Of a stretch of 64,000 bases of DNA, positions 43,544-53,036 are shown in pieces (position 1 is the first letter of the stretch; every line of letters begins with the position of its first letter). A program made the translations under genes and the position numbers. A model generated the notes under the pieces. That model had not been told where the DNA came from. It saw nothing but the letters and a program-made list of their open reading frames with translations, and did not search any database. The stretch comes from Lysobacter enzymogenes (lineage in GTDB: Bacteria > Pseudomonadota > Gammaproteobacteria > Xanthomonadales > Xanthomonadaceae), in NCBI RefSeq assembly GCF_017355525.1, contig NZ_CP067395.1, positions 992,001-1,056,000 on the forward strand, read 5' to 3'.

Positions 43544-45337
43544 TCAGCCGCGCCGTTGCGACGCGATCCAGGCGTCGATCCGCGCTTCCAGCACGCTCAG
43601 CGGCACCGAGCCCGTCGCCAGCACCTGGTCGTTGAAATCGCGCAGATCGAAGCGCTCGCCCAGGGCCGTGCGCGCGCGCTCGCGCAGCTCGCTGATCTTG
43701 AGCTGGCCGATCTTGTACGCCAGCGCCTGGCCCGGCGTGCCGATGTAGCGGTCGATCTCGTTGACCACGTCCTGTTCGGTCTTGGGCGCGTTGTCCATGA
43801 AGAATTTGATCGCCTGCTCGCGGCTCCAGCCCTTGGCGTGCATGCCGGTGTCGACCACCAGCCGCACCGCGCGCCACATGTCGTACGACAGCTGGCCCAT
43901 GCGGTCGTAAGGATCGTCGTACAGGCCCATGTCGTAACCCAGGCGCTCGGCGTACAGGCCCCAGCCTTCGCCGTAGGCGACGAAATAGCCGGTGCGGCGG
44001 AACAGCGGCGCGTCCGGCAGTTCCAGGCCACGGGCGAACTGGAAGTGGTGGCCGGGCACCGCCTCGTGCAGCGACAGCGGAATCATTTCCCACTTCGGCC
44101 GCGATTCGGGCTTGTACAGGTTGACGTAATAGAAGCCGGCGCGGCTGCCGTCGACGGCGCCGGGCTGGTAGTAGGCGGTGGTGGTGTCCGGGGCGATGTT
44201 GTCCGGGATCGGGCGCACGCCGTACGGCTGGCGCGGAATGATCTTGGAGATCTTCACCAGTTCCGGATCGATCCGCTTGGCCGTGGCCTGATAGGCCTCC
44301 AGCAGTTCGGCCGGGGTCTTGTAGAAGAACTTCGGATCGCTGCGCAGGTAATGGAAGAACTCCGGCAGCGTGCCCTTGAAGCCGACCTCGGCGCGGATCT
44401 TCTCCATCTCGGCGCGGATCCGCGCGACTTCCTTGAGGCCGGTCTGGTGGATCTGTTCGGCGCTCAGGTCGGTGGTGGTGTAGTAGCCGGCGAGGAAGTC
44501 GTAATAGGCCTTGCCGTCGGGCAGGTCGCTGGCGGCGATGCCGGTGCGCGTCTTGGGCAGGTAGTCGCGCTGGAAGAATTCGCCGAACGCGCGATAGGCC
44601 GGGACCACGGCCTGGGCGATGACCCGCTTGGCTTCGTCCTGCAGCTGCGTCCGCTCGGCCGCCGCAACGCTGTCGGGGAAACGCGCGAACGGCTTGTAGT
44701 ACGGGCTGCGGGTCGGGTCGTCGACGACTTGCTTGGCGATCTGCGCCGGCACCCGCTGCATCAGCACCCGCGGCGGCGTCTGCCCGGCCTTGAGGCCTTC
44801 GCGCATCAGCGCCTGGTTCTGTTCCACCATCGCCGGCACCGCGCGCAGGCGCGCGAGCCAGTCGCGGTAATCCTTGACGGTCTCGAACGGCAGCACCTCG
44901 GCGATGCCGTCGGCGTTCTGCACCCCGCCCTGCTGGCTCAACGGCGTCAGGTATTCGCGGAAGCGCTGGCGCTGCACCGCATGCTCCAGGTTCCAGGCGA
45001 AGGTGTCGTAGTTGAGCCGGTCCTCCGGCGACAGCGCCGCGCGGTCGATCGCGCGCAGCTTCGCCAGCGCCTGGCGGTCGCCTTCCTCGCGCGCCTGGAT
45101 CGCGGCCAGGCCGACGTCGGTCCAGCGGTCGTTGAAGCGCTTGTCGCCGTTGTAGCTGGCGCCCTCTGGGTTCTCGCGCAGGCCGCGTTCCCATTCCTGA
45201 TCGAACAAACGATGCAAAGCCTGGGCCTGGGCGGAACGCGCGGGAGCGGCCGCAACGGCGGCGGCGGCGAACGCGGCCGGCGCAACGCAGGACAGGCCGG
45301 CGGCGATGGCCGCGGCGAGCAGAATGGGACGCAGCAT
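43544..45337 (-). CDS. DUF885 family exported zinc-peptidase-like protein
   Basis: Protein of 597 residues with a signal peptide (ILLAAAIAAGLSCVAPAAFA). The family-typical metal-binding motif HEAVPGHHFQF is intact near residue 430, with a downstream YGEGWGLYAERLGYDMG acidic block. DUF885 members are M32-like, mostly uncharacterised periplasmic proteases. A single-gene unit with GGGGAG ribosome binding site before the ATG. Its divergent neighbour is a membrane glycosyltransferase-like gene, with no known link. Confidence 0.85.
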   Translation of the reverse strand: MLRPILLAAAIAAGLSCVAPAAFAAAAVAAAPARSAQAQALHRLFDQEWERGLRENPEGASYNGDKRFNDRWTDVGLAAIQAREEGDRQALAKLRAIDRAALSPEDRLNYDTFAWNLEHAVQRQRFREYLTPLSQQGGVQNADGIAEVLPFETVKDYRDWLARLRAVPAMVEQNQALMREGLKAGQTPPRVLMQRVPAQIAKQVVDDPTRSPYYKPFARFPDSVAAAERTQLQDEAKRVIAQAVVPAYRAFGEFFQRDYLPKTRTGIAASDLPDGKAYYDFLAGYYTTTDLSAEQIHQTGLKEVARIRAEMEKIRAEVGFKGTLPEFFHYLRSDPKFFYKTPAELLEAYQATAKRIDPELVKISKIIPRQPYGVRPIPDNIAPDTTTAYYQPGAVDGSRAGFYYVNLYKPESRPKWEMIPLSLHEAVPGHHFQFARGLELPDAPLFRRTGYFVAYGEGWGLYAERLGYDMGLYDDPYDRMGQLSYDMWRAVRLVVDTGMHAKGWSREQAIKFFMDNAPKTEQDVVNEIDRYIGTPGQALAYKIGQLKISELRERARTALGERFDLRDFNDQVLATGSVPLSVLEARIDAWIASQRRG

Positions 45338-45502
45338 GGACGGAACTCCCCGCGAAGCGGATACGGACGAATGCGCCGAGTCTAGTCGTCCCGCGCCGGC
45401 CGGCCGCGTGACGGAAGTTGGGCGCGGCCGGTTTGGTTATGATGCCGCGCTCGCCGCGCGCCGATCGCACGGCGCCCCACTCCGACCGAGTTTCCCCCGC
45501 GC

Positions 45503-47206
45503 ATGGCGTCCGCTCCCCGCTTCTCCTCCGCCCCGTGGCATCTGTGGCTGCTCGGCGCCGGCGGCCTCGCGCTGTTGGCGGCGATGGCGCTGCGCGACCA
45601 GAATCTCTACGCGGCGCTGTTCGCCGACGAATGGCACTACAGCGCCTACAGCCGCCTGGGGCCGGTCGCGGATTCGAAGCTGCCTTCGTATCTGTACCTG
45701 TGGATCTTCCGCATCACCAACCAATGCGGCGACGAGTTCCTGGATTGCGCGCGCGCCCTCAACGCCGTGCTGTTCGTCGCCGCGCTGCCGCTGATCTACC
45801 GGGTGCTGCGCGCGTACGCGCCGCCGCTGACGGCGGCGGCGCTGGCCGTAGTCTGCGTGGCGGCGCCGGTCAACAGCTATGCGGCGTACTTCATCGCCGA
45901 GTCGATGTACTTCCTGTTGTTCTGGCTGCTCGCCGTCGCCGTGCTGCGGCCGTATGCCGGACGGCCGCTGGCCTACGGCCTGAGCGCCGGCGCGATCCTG
46001 GGAGCGATGTGTCTGGTCAAGATGCATGCGGTGTTCCTGGCGGTCGGGTTCGGCGCGTTCGTGATCGCCGATGCGCTGTGGCCGGGCCGGCGCGGCCGCA
46101 TCCGTCCGGCGCTGATCGTCGCCGCCGCCAGCGCCGCCGCGTTCCTGGCGATGCGTTTCGGCTTGGGCTACCTGCTCGCCGGAGCCAACGGCTTCGACCT
46201 GCTCGGCGCTTACTACCGCGGCCAGGAACGCAGCAACTTCGGCCTGCAACCGCTGCCGCAGCTGGCCGGCAATCTGCTGTTCTCCGCGTCCGGGCACGTC
46301 CTGGCGCTGAGCCTGCTGTTCGCGCCGTTGCTGGTGCCGGCGCTGCCGCTGCTGCTGGCGCCGCGCCAGGACGAGGCGGCCGAGCGCAGGCACAGCGCCT
46401 TGTTGTTCGCGCTGGCGATCTTCGCCGCGCTGGTGGCGATCACCGCGTACTTCACCGCCAGCATGGCCGGCAACGAGGTGGTCGGGCGCCTGCACCTGCG
46501 CTACTACAATTTCTGCCTGCCGTTGCTGCTGATCACCGCGTTGGCCTGGCGCGGGCCTGCGCCCGGCGCGGCCCGGCAACGCCGCGCGCTGTGGGCATCG
46601 GCGCTGGCCTTGGCCGGGATCAGCCTGTTCGCGGGCGCGTACGGGCTGCGCTGGTTCTCGCCGGAGCCTTCCGACGCGCCGGAGCTGGCCTGGGTGCTGG
46701 GCCGGCCCTGGCTCAGCGCTGCGGTCGGCGTGCTGAGCGCGGCCGCCTGCCTGGGCTGGGTCGCGTTCAAGGACGTCAGCCGGGCGCGGCTCGCGGCGCT
46801 GGGTTGCTATGTGCTGGTCGTGGTCCTTGGCGCTGGCGCGATCGCCGCCTCGATCCGCCATGCGCGCACGATCTCGCCTTACATCGAGGCCGGCCAGTGG
46901 CTGCATGCGCAAGGCCCGCAGGCCGTCGCCCGCAGCCAGGTGTTGGCCGCCGATCTGGTCGGCTCGTTCAAGGCGCGCTTCTACGCCGATTCGCTGGAAC
47001 TGGCGGTCGCATGGGTCGCGCCGGGCGAGGACGCCGTGGCGAAGATCGACTGGACCCGCGACACCGTCGTCGCGCTCGACGGCCTGACCGTGCCGGACGG
47101 ACGCTACGCGCGCAGGCAGGTCCATCCGGGCTTCACTGTCTACTGGCTCAAGCCGCAGCCGTCCGAACCGGCGCTGCCGGCGCGACTGTCCGCCCCGCAG
47201 AACTGA
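45503..47206 (+). CDS. GT-C (GT39-like) polytopic membrane protein
   Basis: Protein of 567 residues with about 10-12 predicted membrane segments (for example ALAVVCVAAPVNSYAAYFIA and LLFALAIFAALVAITAYFTA). The first external loop carries an acidic ADEWHYSAYS motif, as in GT-C enzymes (ArnT/PMT type), where an Asp/Glu is catalytic. The C-terminus is a soluble domain of about 110 residues. Substrate unknown: likely transfers sugar from a lipid carrier in the inner membrane. A TATGAT at 45438-45443 may be the -10. Confidence 0.72.
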   Translation: MASAPRFSSAPWHLWLLGAGGLALLAAMALRDQNLYAALFADEWHYSAYSRLGPVADSKLPSYLYLWIFRITNQCGDEFLDCARALNAVLFVAALPLIYRVLRAYAPPLTAAALAVVCVAAPVNSYAAYFIAESMYFLLFWLLAVAVLRPYAGRPLAYGLSAGAILGAMCLVKMHAVFLAVGFGAFVIADALWPGRRGRIRPALIVAAASAAAFLAMRFGLGYLLAGANGFDLLGAYYRGQERSNFGLQPLPQLAGNLLFSASGHVLALSLLFAPLLVPALPLLLAPRQDEAAERRHSALLFALAIFAALVAITAYFTASMAGNEVVGRLHLRYYNFCLPLLLITALAWRGPAPGAARQRRALWASALALAGISLFAGAYGLRWFSPEPSDAPELAWVLGRPWLSAAVGVLSAAACLGWVAFKDVSRARLAALGCYVLVVVLGAGAIAASIRHARTISPYIEAGQWLHAQGPQAVARSQVLAADLVGSFKARFYADSLELAVAWVAPGEDAVAKIDWTRDTVVALDGLTVPDGRYARRQVHPGFTVYWLKPQPSEPALPARLSAPQN

Positions 47207-47261
47207 GCGCAGCCGCGCGCGCCGCAACGGCGGCAAGGCCGGATACCCAGGACGAAACTAC

Positions 47262-47320
47262 GCCGCCGGCCGAACCGGCGGCATCCGCAGATCGATCGCA
47301 ATCAGGCGCCGACGGCGCCT
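47262..47320. terminator. two hairpins in the convergent gap
   Basis: GCCGCCGG (47262-47269) with CCGGCGGC (47275-47282), and AGGCGCC (47304-47310) with GGCGCCT (47314-47320). They lie between two convergent genes and could terminate both. Confidence 0.55.
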
Positions 47321-47324
47321 TCGC

Positions 47325-47663
47325 TCAAGCCGCGTCGGCCGAGGTCGTGAAGCTCTCGCCGCAGCCGCACTCGGCGGTGGCGTTGGGGTTCTGGAACACG
47401 AACAGCTCGCCCAGGCCCTGCTTGAGGAAGTCGATGCGGGTGCCGTCGACCAGCGGCAGGCTGATCGGATCGACGAAGATGCGCACGCCGTCCTGTTCGA
47501 ACACGGTGTCGCCCTCGCGCTGGTCGCGGGCCAGGTCGGCCACGTGCTGCCAGCCCGAGCAGCCGGTGCGGGTCACGCCGAAACGCAGGCCCAGCGCGCT
47601 CGGGGTCTCGGTCAGGAAGTGCTGAACGCGGGCAAGGGCGGCGGGGGCGAGGGTCACGGACAT
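47325..47663 (-). CDS. A-type Fe-S carrier (HesB/IscA/ErpA family)
   Basis: Protein of 112 residues. The three conserved cysteines are present: TRTGCSGWQHVAD and the ECGCGESF end. Such carriers pass Fe-S clusters to apoproteins. The start is ATG 47663, before SVTLAPAALARVQHF. The tail TTSADAA is short. Sequence does not decide between IscA, SufA and ErpA; the ErpA group is favoured by absence of isc/suf neighbours, which is weak. Confidence 0.88.
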   Translation of the reverse strand: MSVTLAPAALARVQHFLTETPSALGLRFGVTRTGCSGWQHVADLARDQREGDTVFEQDGVRIFVDPISLPLVDGTRIDFLKQGLGELFVFQNPNATAECGCGESFTTSADAA

Positions 47664-47869
47664 GGCGGTCTCAAAGCGTGGGGAGTAGCGCGAACGGCGT
47701 TGCGGCGGGCTCGGGAGGAACGCCGTCGCCGGCATGGTAACAGCCCGCGGCGGCGCCTCTGCGCTACCGGATATGGCGGCTGGGGGCGCGCATTCAAGGG
47801 GTTGCGCCGCGTCGGCCGCGCGTTGCGGCCGCCGGGACGGGGTTGCGCAAGGCCTCGACAGGCCGGGCC

Positions 47870-49231
47870 TCAGCGCCCCGCCGCCGCGCTGCCGCCCTCG
47901 CCCGCCGGCCCCGGCGGCGCCAGCAGGTAGGTGGCGAAACTGCCGAGCCAGTGCGAACCGGCGTAATGCGCGTCGGAGACCGCGCCGAGGCCGAGCTGGC
48001 GATGCAGCGCCGCCGCGGCGCGCAGCGCGCCGATGCGGCGGTCGCGCGGCGGCAGGCCGGCGGCGATGCCTTCCAGCATCCAGGCGCGGCTGAGGTTGAG
48101 CCCGTCGAGATGGGCCAGCTTGCCGTCGGCCGGGTCCAGCACCACGCCCGGCGCCAGCCAGTCGGCGCGGGCGCGGCGCGGGATCTGCGGCAGGAACGCG
48201 CGCAGCCAGCGCGCGAACTCGGCCGGCGCCAGCGCCCGCCGCATCAGATCGGCCTCGGCCAGGCACGGCGACAGGAAATCCTGGCCCGACGGCTCGTACG
48301 CCAGCGGGCAGTCGCGGTCGCCGAGGTAGTAGTCGCGGGTCCGCGCCAGCAGCGCCTCGCGCAGCGCGGTGTCGCCGCTGGCCTGGGTCCAGTCCAGCGC
48401 CAGCCCGAACGCGAACGCGGTCTGGCTGTGTTCGCCGACCCGGATCGGCCGGGTCAGCTTCGGCAGCCAGCGGCCCAGCCGCGCCGCCGCCTCGCGTTCC
48501 AGCGGCTCCAGCGCCTGCGCCCACTGCCGCGCCTGCGGATCGTCCCAGCCGCGCAGCTGCGCGCCCAGTTGCAGCAGCCAGGCCAGGCCGTAGGGCCGCT
48601 CGAAGCCGTCGTCGCCGGTGCGGCGCAGGTAGGCCAGTTCGCCGGCGAGATTGGCCTGGGTCAGGTGCCGCGCCAGCGCCTGGCGCGCGCGCTGGGCGAA
48701 GGGTTCGGCCGGAAAGCGCTGGGCCAGCCGCGCCAGCAGCCAATGCCCGTGCACGGCCGAGTGCCAGTCGAAGCAGCCGTAGAAGGCCGGATACAGCTGC
48801 GACGGCGCGGCCGCGTCGGCGGCGCTGTCGAGGCGGTGGGCGATCTTGTTGGGGTATTCGCGGTCGATGCAGGCCAGCGCGAGTTCGGCGAAGTGGGCGG
48901 CGCGGGCGGCGTCGAGCACGACCGGTTCAGGCGTCGCGGGCGTCGGCGTCGCTGCGGCCGGCGGCGAGGCCGCCGGCGCGGGTTCGGCCGGCGAAGATCC
49001 GGTCAGCGAAGATCCGGTCGTAGAAAGTTTGGTCGCGGAAGACTCGGCCGCTGAAGCTGCGTCCGACGAGGAGCCAGTCGGCGAAGATCCGACCGCCGCC
49101 GCGGCTCCCGTCCCGGGCGGCGCCGGCGACTGCGCGGCGGGCGCCTGCGCCGCCGCCAAAACCAGCGCCAAGGCCGCGCCCCAGCGCCGATGCCGCACGC
49201 CGCGGCCCGTGTTCGCCCTGCCCTCGCTCAT
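47870..49231 (-). CDS. DUF2891 domain protein with low-complexity linker
   Basis: Exported protein of 453 residues. A signal peptide (about 15-33) is followed by a Ser/Thr/Ala/Pro-rich linker (about 35-100) encoded by imperfect short repeats (GCGAAGATCCGGTCA-like units on the plus strand). The DUF2891 domain covers about 105-440, with CIDREYPNKIAHRLDS, YGCFDWHSAVHGHWLLA and the acidic/His pattern GEHSQTAFAFGLAL. Function of the family is unknown; an (alpha/alpha)-barrel glycosidase-like fold is possible. Divergent from asnS. Confidence 0.82.
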   Translation of the reverse strand: MSEGRANTGRGVRHRRWGAALALVLAAAQAPAAQSPAPPGTGAAAAVGSSPTGSSSDAASAAESSATKLSTTGSSLTGSSPAEPAPAASPPAAATPTPATPEPVVLDAARAAHFAELALACIDREYPNKIAHRLDSAADAAAPSQLYPAFYGCFDWHSAVHGHWLLARLAQRFPAEPFAQRARQALARHLTQANLAGELAYLRRTGDDGFERPYGLAWLLQLGAQLRGWDDPQARQWAQALEPLEREAAARLGRWLPKLTRPIRVGEHSQTAFAFGLALDWTQASGDTALREALLARTRDYYLGDRDCPLAYEPSGQDFLSPCLAEADLMRRALAPAEFARWLRAFLPQIPRRARADWLAPGVVLDPADGKLAHLDGLNLSRAWMLEGIAAGLPPRDRRIGALRAAAALHRQLGLGAVSDAHYAGSHWLGSFATYLLAPPGPAGEGGSAAAGR

Positions 49232-49352
49232 GCCGCGCCCCCGTTGGCCGTGATCGTTGCCGCAGTCTACGGGCGGCGGCCGCGGCGCGCTGCGCCGGAA
49301 TCATCCGTTATCATCGCCGTCCCTCACATTGCAACGCGTAAGGCGGCACGAC

Positions 49353-50753
<1,401 letters not shown>

Positions 50754-50783
50754 TCGCGGGTGTCTGCGGACACTCCCACCGTC

Positions 50784-50860
50784 GTTCCCGCGCAAGCGGG
50801 AACCCAGGGCTTCATCGCGACGACGCGCTGAAGTCTCTGGATCCCCGCTTTCGCGGGGAT
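50784..50860. repeat. paired hairpins of the GTTCCCGC...GCGGGAAC type after asnS
   Basis: GTTCCCGC/GCGGGAAC (50784-50803) and ATCCCCGC/GCGGGGAT (50841-50860). This is a widespread proteobacterial intergenic repeat built around CGTCATTCCCGCGAAAGCGG-like sequence and may act as a terminator of asnS. Confidence 0.7.
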
Positions 50861-50928
50861 GACGATCGCAAACGAGCGCGGCGGACGGCGAATGCGCGAC
50901 TCGCCGCGCTCCCTTCAAGAGGCAGCGG

Positions 50929-51234
50929 ATGATCCTGTTCCTGGCCCTGACCTTCGTCGGCATCGCGGTCTCCTCCTTATGCGCGTTCGCGATCTTCTGG
51001 CCGCTGGCGCTGGTGCACCTGCGCGACCGCCATCCGGCCCTGCGCGGCGAACTCGGCGAAGCCGCGTTCGTGGCGCCGGCGGCGTGGAGCTGGCTGCTGC
51101 GCCAGCGCTACCGCGTCGCCAGCGACCGCAACCTCGACGGGCTGGCGACCCCGGCGCGGATCTCGCTGCTGATCACGTTCGCCGCACTGGCCTGCGCCGG
51201 GCTGTTGTGGCTGCTTTCCCTGCTGGTGCCCTGA
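50929..51234 (+). CDS. small inner-membrane protein, 101 aa
   Basis: Two clear membrane helices, FLALTFVGIAVSSLCAFAIF (about 3-22) and ISLLITFAALACAGLLWLLS (about 78-97), around a basic cytoplasmic loop. The shape resembles universal stress protein B, but I cannot confirm the family. Its stop overlaps the next start (TGATG), so it is the first gene of a short run of coupled genes. Confidence 0.7.
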   Translation: MILFLALTFVGIAVSSLCAFAIFWPLALVHLRDRHPALRGELGEAAFVAPAAWSWLLRQRYRVASDRNLDGLATPARISLLITFAALACAGLLWLLSLLVP

Positions 51235-51545
51235 TGAGCGAATCCTACGAAAACGAACAATGGTGGCTGGCCACGCTCGGCCGCACCGCGATCTGGGCGC
51301 GCCTGCGCGTGCTCGAAGGCGGCACCGCGCAGGTGCTCGACAGCGACGGCAACACCCTGCCCTACGACAGCGAAGACACCGCGCGCGCGGCCTTGATGGA
51401 CGCCGAGTTCGTCCAGTACGACGGCCTCGACGAGGACGACGCGGCCGCGCGCGGTTTCGCCCTGGCCGAGCTGGCGCCGCCGCAGGCCGGCAGCGACGAA
51501 GCGCTGGCCGCGGCCATGGTGCAGAAACTGCCGCCGCGCCACTGA
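51234..51545 (+). CDS. conserved hypothetical protein, 103 aa
   Basis: Small acidic soluble protein starting MSESYENEQWWLATLGRTA, with LRVLEGGTAQVLDSDGNTLP and a helical C-terminus. Translationally coupled to the preceding membrane protein (TGATG overlap). I do not recognise a domain. Confidence 0.72.
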   Translation: MSESYENEQWWLATLGRTAIWARLRVLEGGTAQVLDSDGNTLPYDSEDTARAALMDAEFVQYDGLDEDDAAARGFALAELAPPQAGSDEALAAAMVQKLPPRH

Positions 51546-51555
51546 GGCCTGCGCC

Positions 51556-52191
51556 ATGTACCTGCCGCGCGCGTTCGACGAAACCGACCTGGCCGCGCTC
51601 GACCGCCTCGCCGCGGACGACGGCTTCGCCAGCCTGATCACCGTGCGCGACGGCGCGCCGGAAGTCAGCCACCTGCCGGTGCTGTACGCTCGCGACGGCG
51701 AGCGCATCGAGCTGCGCGGCCACTGGGCGCGGCCGAATCCGCAGGCGCGACACGCCGGTCCCGCGCTGGCGATCCTGCACGGGCCGCACGCCTACATCTC
51801 GCCGGGCTGGTATCTCGACAAGGAACCCGCCGCGCGCGTGCCGACCTGGAACTACGCGGTCGCGCACCTGCACGGCGAGTTGCGGACGTTCGACGACGAA
51901 GCCGCGCTGGCGGCGCTGGTCGACGACCTCAGCGTGCGGCACGAAGCGCGGGTCGGCGGCGACTGGCGTTTCGAAAGCGAACGCGACGACCTGCGCCGGC
52001 AGTTGCGCGGCATCGTCGGCTTCCGTTTCCAAGTCGAACGGATCGAACTGAAGTTCAAGCTCAGCCAGAACCACCCGCTCGGCAACCGCGAGAGCGTGGC
52101 CGCGCACCTGCAGGCGCAGGAGCGCGAGGACAGCCGCGCGATCGCCGCCCTGATGCGCGAGCGCATGGGCGCGGACGGCGCGCAAGACTGA
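51556..52191 (+). CDS. PaiB-like FMN-binding protein
   Basis: Protein of 211 residues matching the PaiB family, FMN-binding split-barrel proteins first described as negative regulators of sporulation genes in Bacillus. Family blocks are MYLPRAFDETDLAALDRLAA, ASLITVRDGAPEVSHLPVLY, GPHAYISPGWY and VPTWNYAVAHLHG. Ends KFKLSQNHPLGNRESV, typical. In proteobacteria it probably acts in redox or detoxification rather than as a DNA-binding regulator. Near neighbours suggest co-transcription. Confidence 0.9.
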   Translation: MYLPRAFDETDLAALDRLAADDGFASLITVRDGAPEVSHLPVLYARDGERIELRGHWARPNPQARHAGPALAILHGPHAYISPGWYLDKEPAARVPTWNYAVAHLHGELRTFDDEAALAALVDDLSVRHEARVGGDWRFESERDDLRRQLRGIVGFRFQVERIELKFKLSQNHPLGNRESVAAHLQAQEREDSRAIAALMRERMGADGAQD

Positions 52192-52234
52192 CCGCGGCCC
52201 GCGCCGCGGGCCGCCGCAACCACAGGAGCACGGC

Positions 52235-53020
52235 ATGGATCTGGATCTGAGCGGCAAGCACGCGCTGGTGTGCGGCGCGTCCGAAGGCATCGGCCGCGCC
52301 GCCGCGCGCGAGCTGGCGCTGCTGGGCTGCGACGTCACGGTGCTGGCGCGCCGGCCCGAGGCGCTGGCCGCCGTCGTCGCCGAGCTGCCGCGCCAGGGCG
52401 CGCAGGCGCACGGCTGGATCGCCGCCGACGTGTCCGAACACGCCGCGCTGTCGGCGCAGGTGCAGGCCCTGGCCGCGGGCAAGCCGGTGCAGATCCTGGT
52501 CAACAACACCGGCGGCCCGCCGGGCGGCCCGGCGCATGCGGCCGAGGATGCGGCTTTCCTGGATGCGTTCAACCGCCACCTGCTGGCCAACCACACCCTG
52601 GTGCGCGCCGTGCTGCCGGGCATGCGCGCGGCGCAGTGGGGGCGCGTCGTCAACGTGATCTCGACCTCGGTCAAGGAGCCCATCGTCGGCCTCGGCGTGT
52701 CCAACACCATCCGCGGCGCGGTCGCGAGCTGGGCCAAGACCTTGTCGCGCGAACTCGGCGCGGACGGCATCACCGTCAACAACGTGCTGCCGGGCTATAC
52801 CCGCACCGCGCGGATCGAGCAGATCGTCGCCGACCGCGCGCGCACCAGCGGACAATCGTCCGAAGCGGTGATCGAAGCGATGCGCAAGACCGTGCCGGCC
52901 GCGCGTTTCGCCGAGCCGGCGGAAATCGCCGCGTGCATCGCGTTTCTGTGTTCGCCGGCGGCGGGTTACGTCAACGGCGTGAGTCTGGCGGTGGATGGCG
53001 GGCGCATGCAGTCGATCTGA
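52235..53020 (+). CDS. SDR-family oxidoreductase, BKR_3-like variant lacking the YxxxK pair
   Basis: Short-chain dehydrogenase of 261 residues. The NAD(P) motif GASEGIGRAAARELA and the NNTGG stretch are intact, and the C-terminal end (GYVNGVSLAVDGGRMQSI) is normal. The usual catalytic YxxxK is not seen: the segment reads VKEPIVGLGVSNTIRGAV, where Tyr and Lys positions are Val and Ile. I recall this variant in a known subgroup, so it is not a frameshift. The ribosome binding site is ACAGGAGC. The reaction is unknown. Confidence 0.9.
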   Translation: MDLDLSGKHALVCGASEGIGRAAARELALLGCDVTVLARRPEALAAVVAELPRQGAQAHGWIAADVSEHAALSAQVQALAAGKPVQILVNNTGGPPGGPAHAAEDAAFLDAFNRHLLANHTLVRAVLPGMRAAQWGRVVNVISTSVKEPIVGLGVSNTIRGAVASWAKTLSRELGADGITVNNVLPGYTRTARIEQIVADRARTSGQSSEAVIEAMRKTVPAARFAEPAEIAACIAFLCSPAAGYVNGVSLAVDGGRMQSI

Positions 53021-53036
53021 TTGCGGCACCCGCAGG

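Noticed and set aside
52235..53020. Frameshift or decay in the SDR gene
   Set aside because: Reading frame, N-terminal motif and C-terminus are intact, and the YxxxK variation occurs in a known subgroup.
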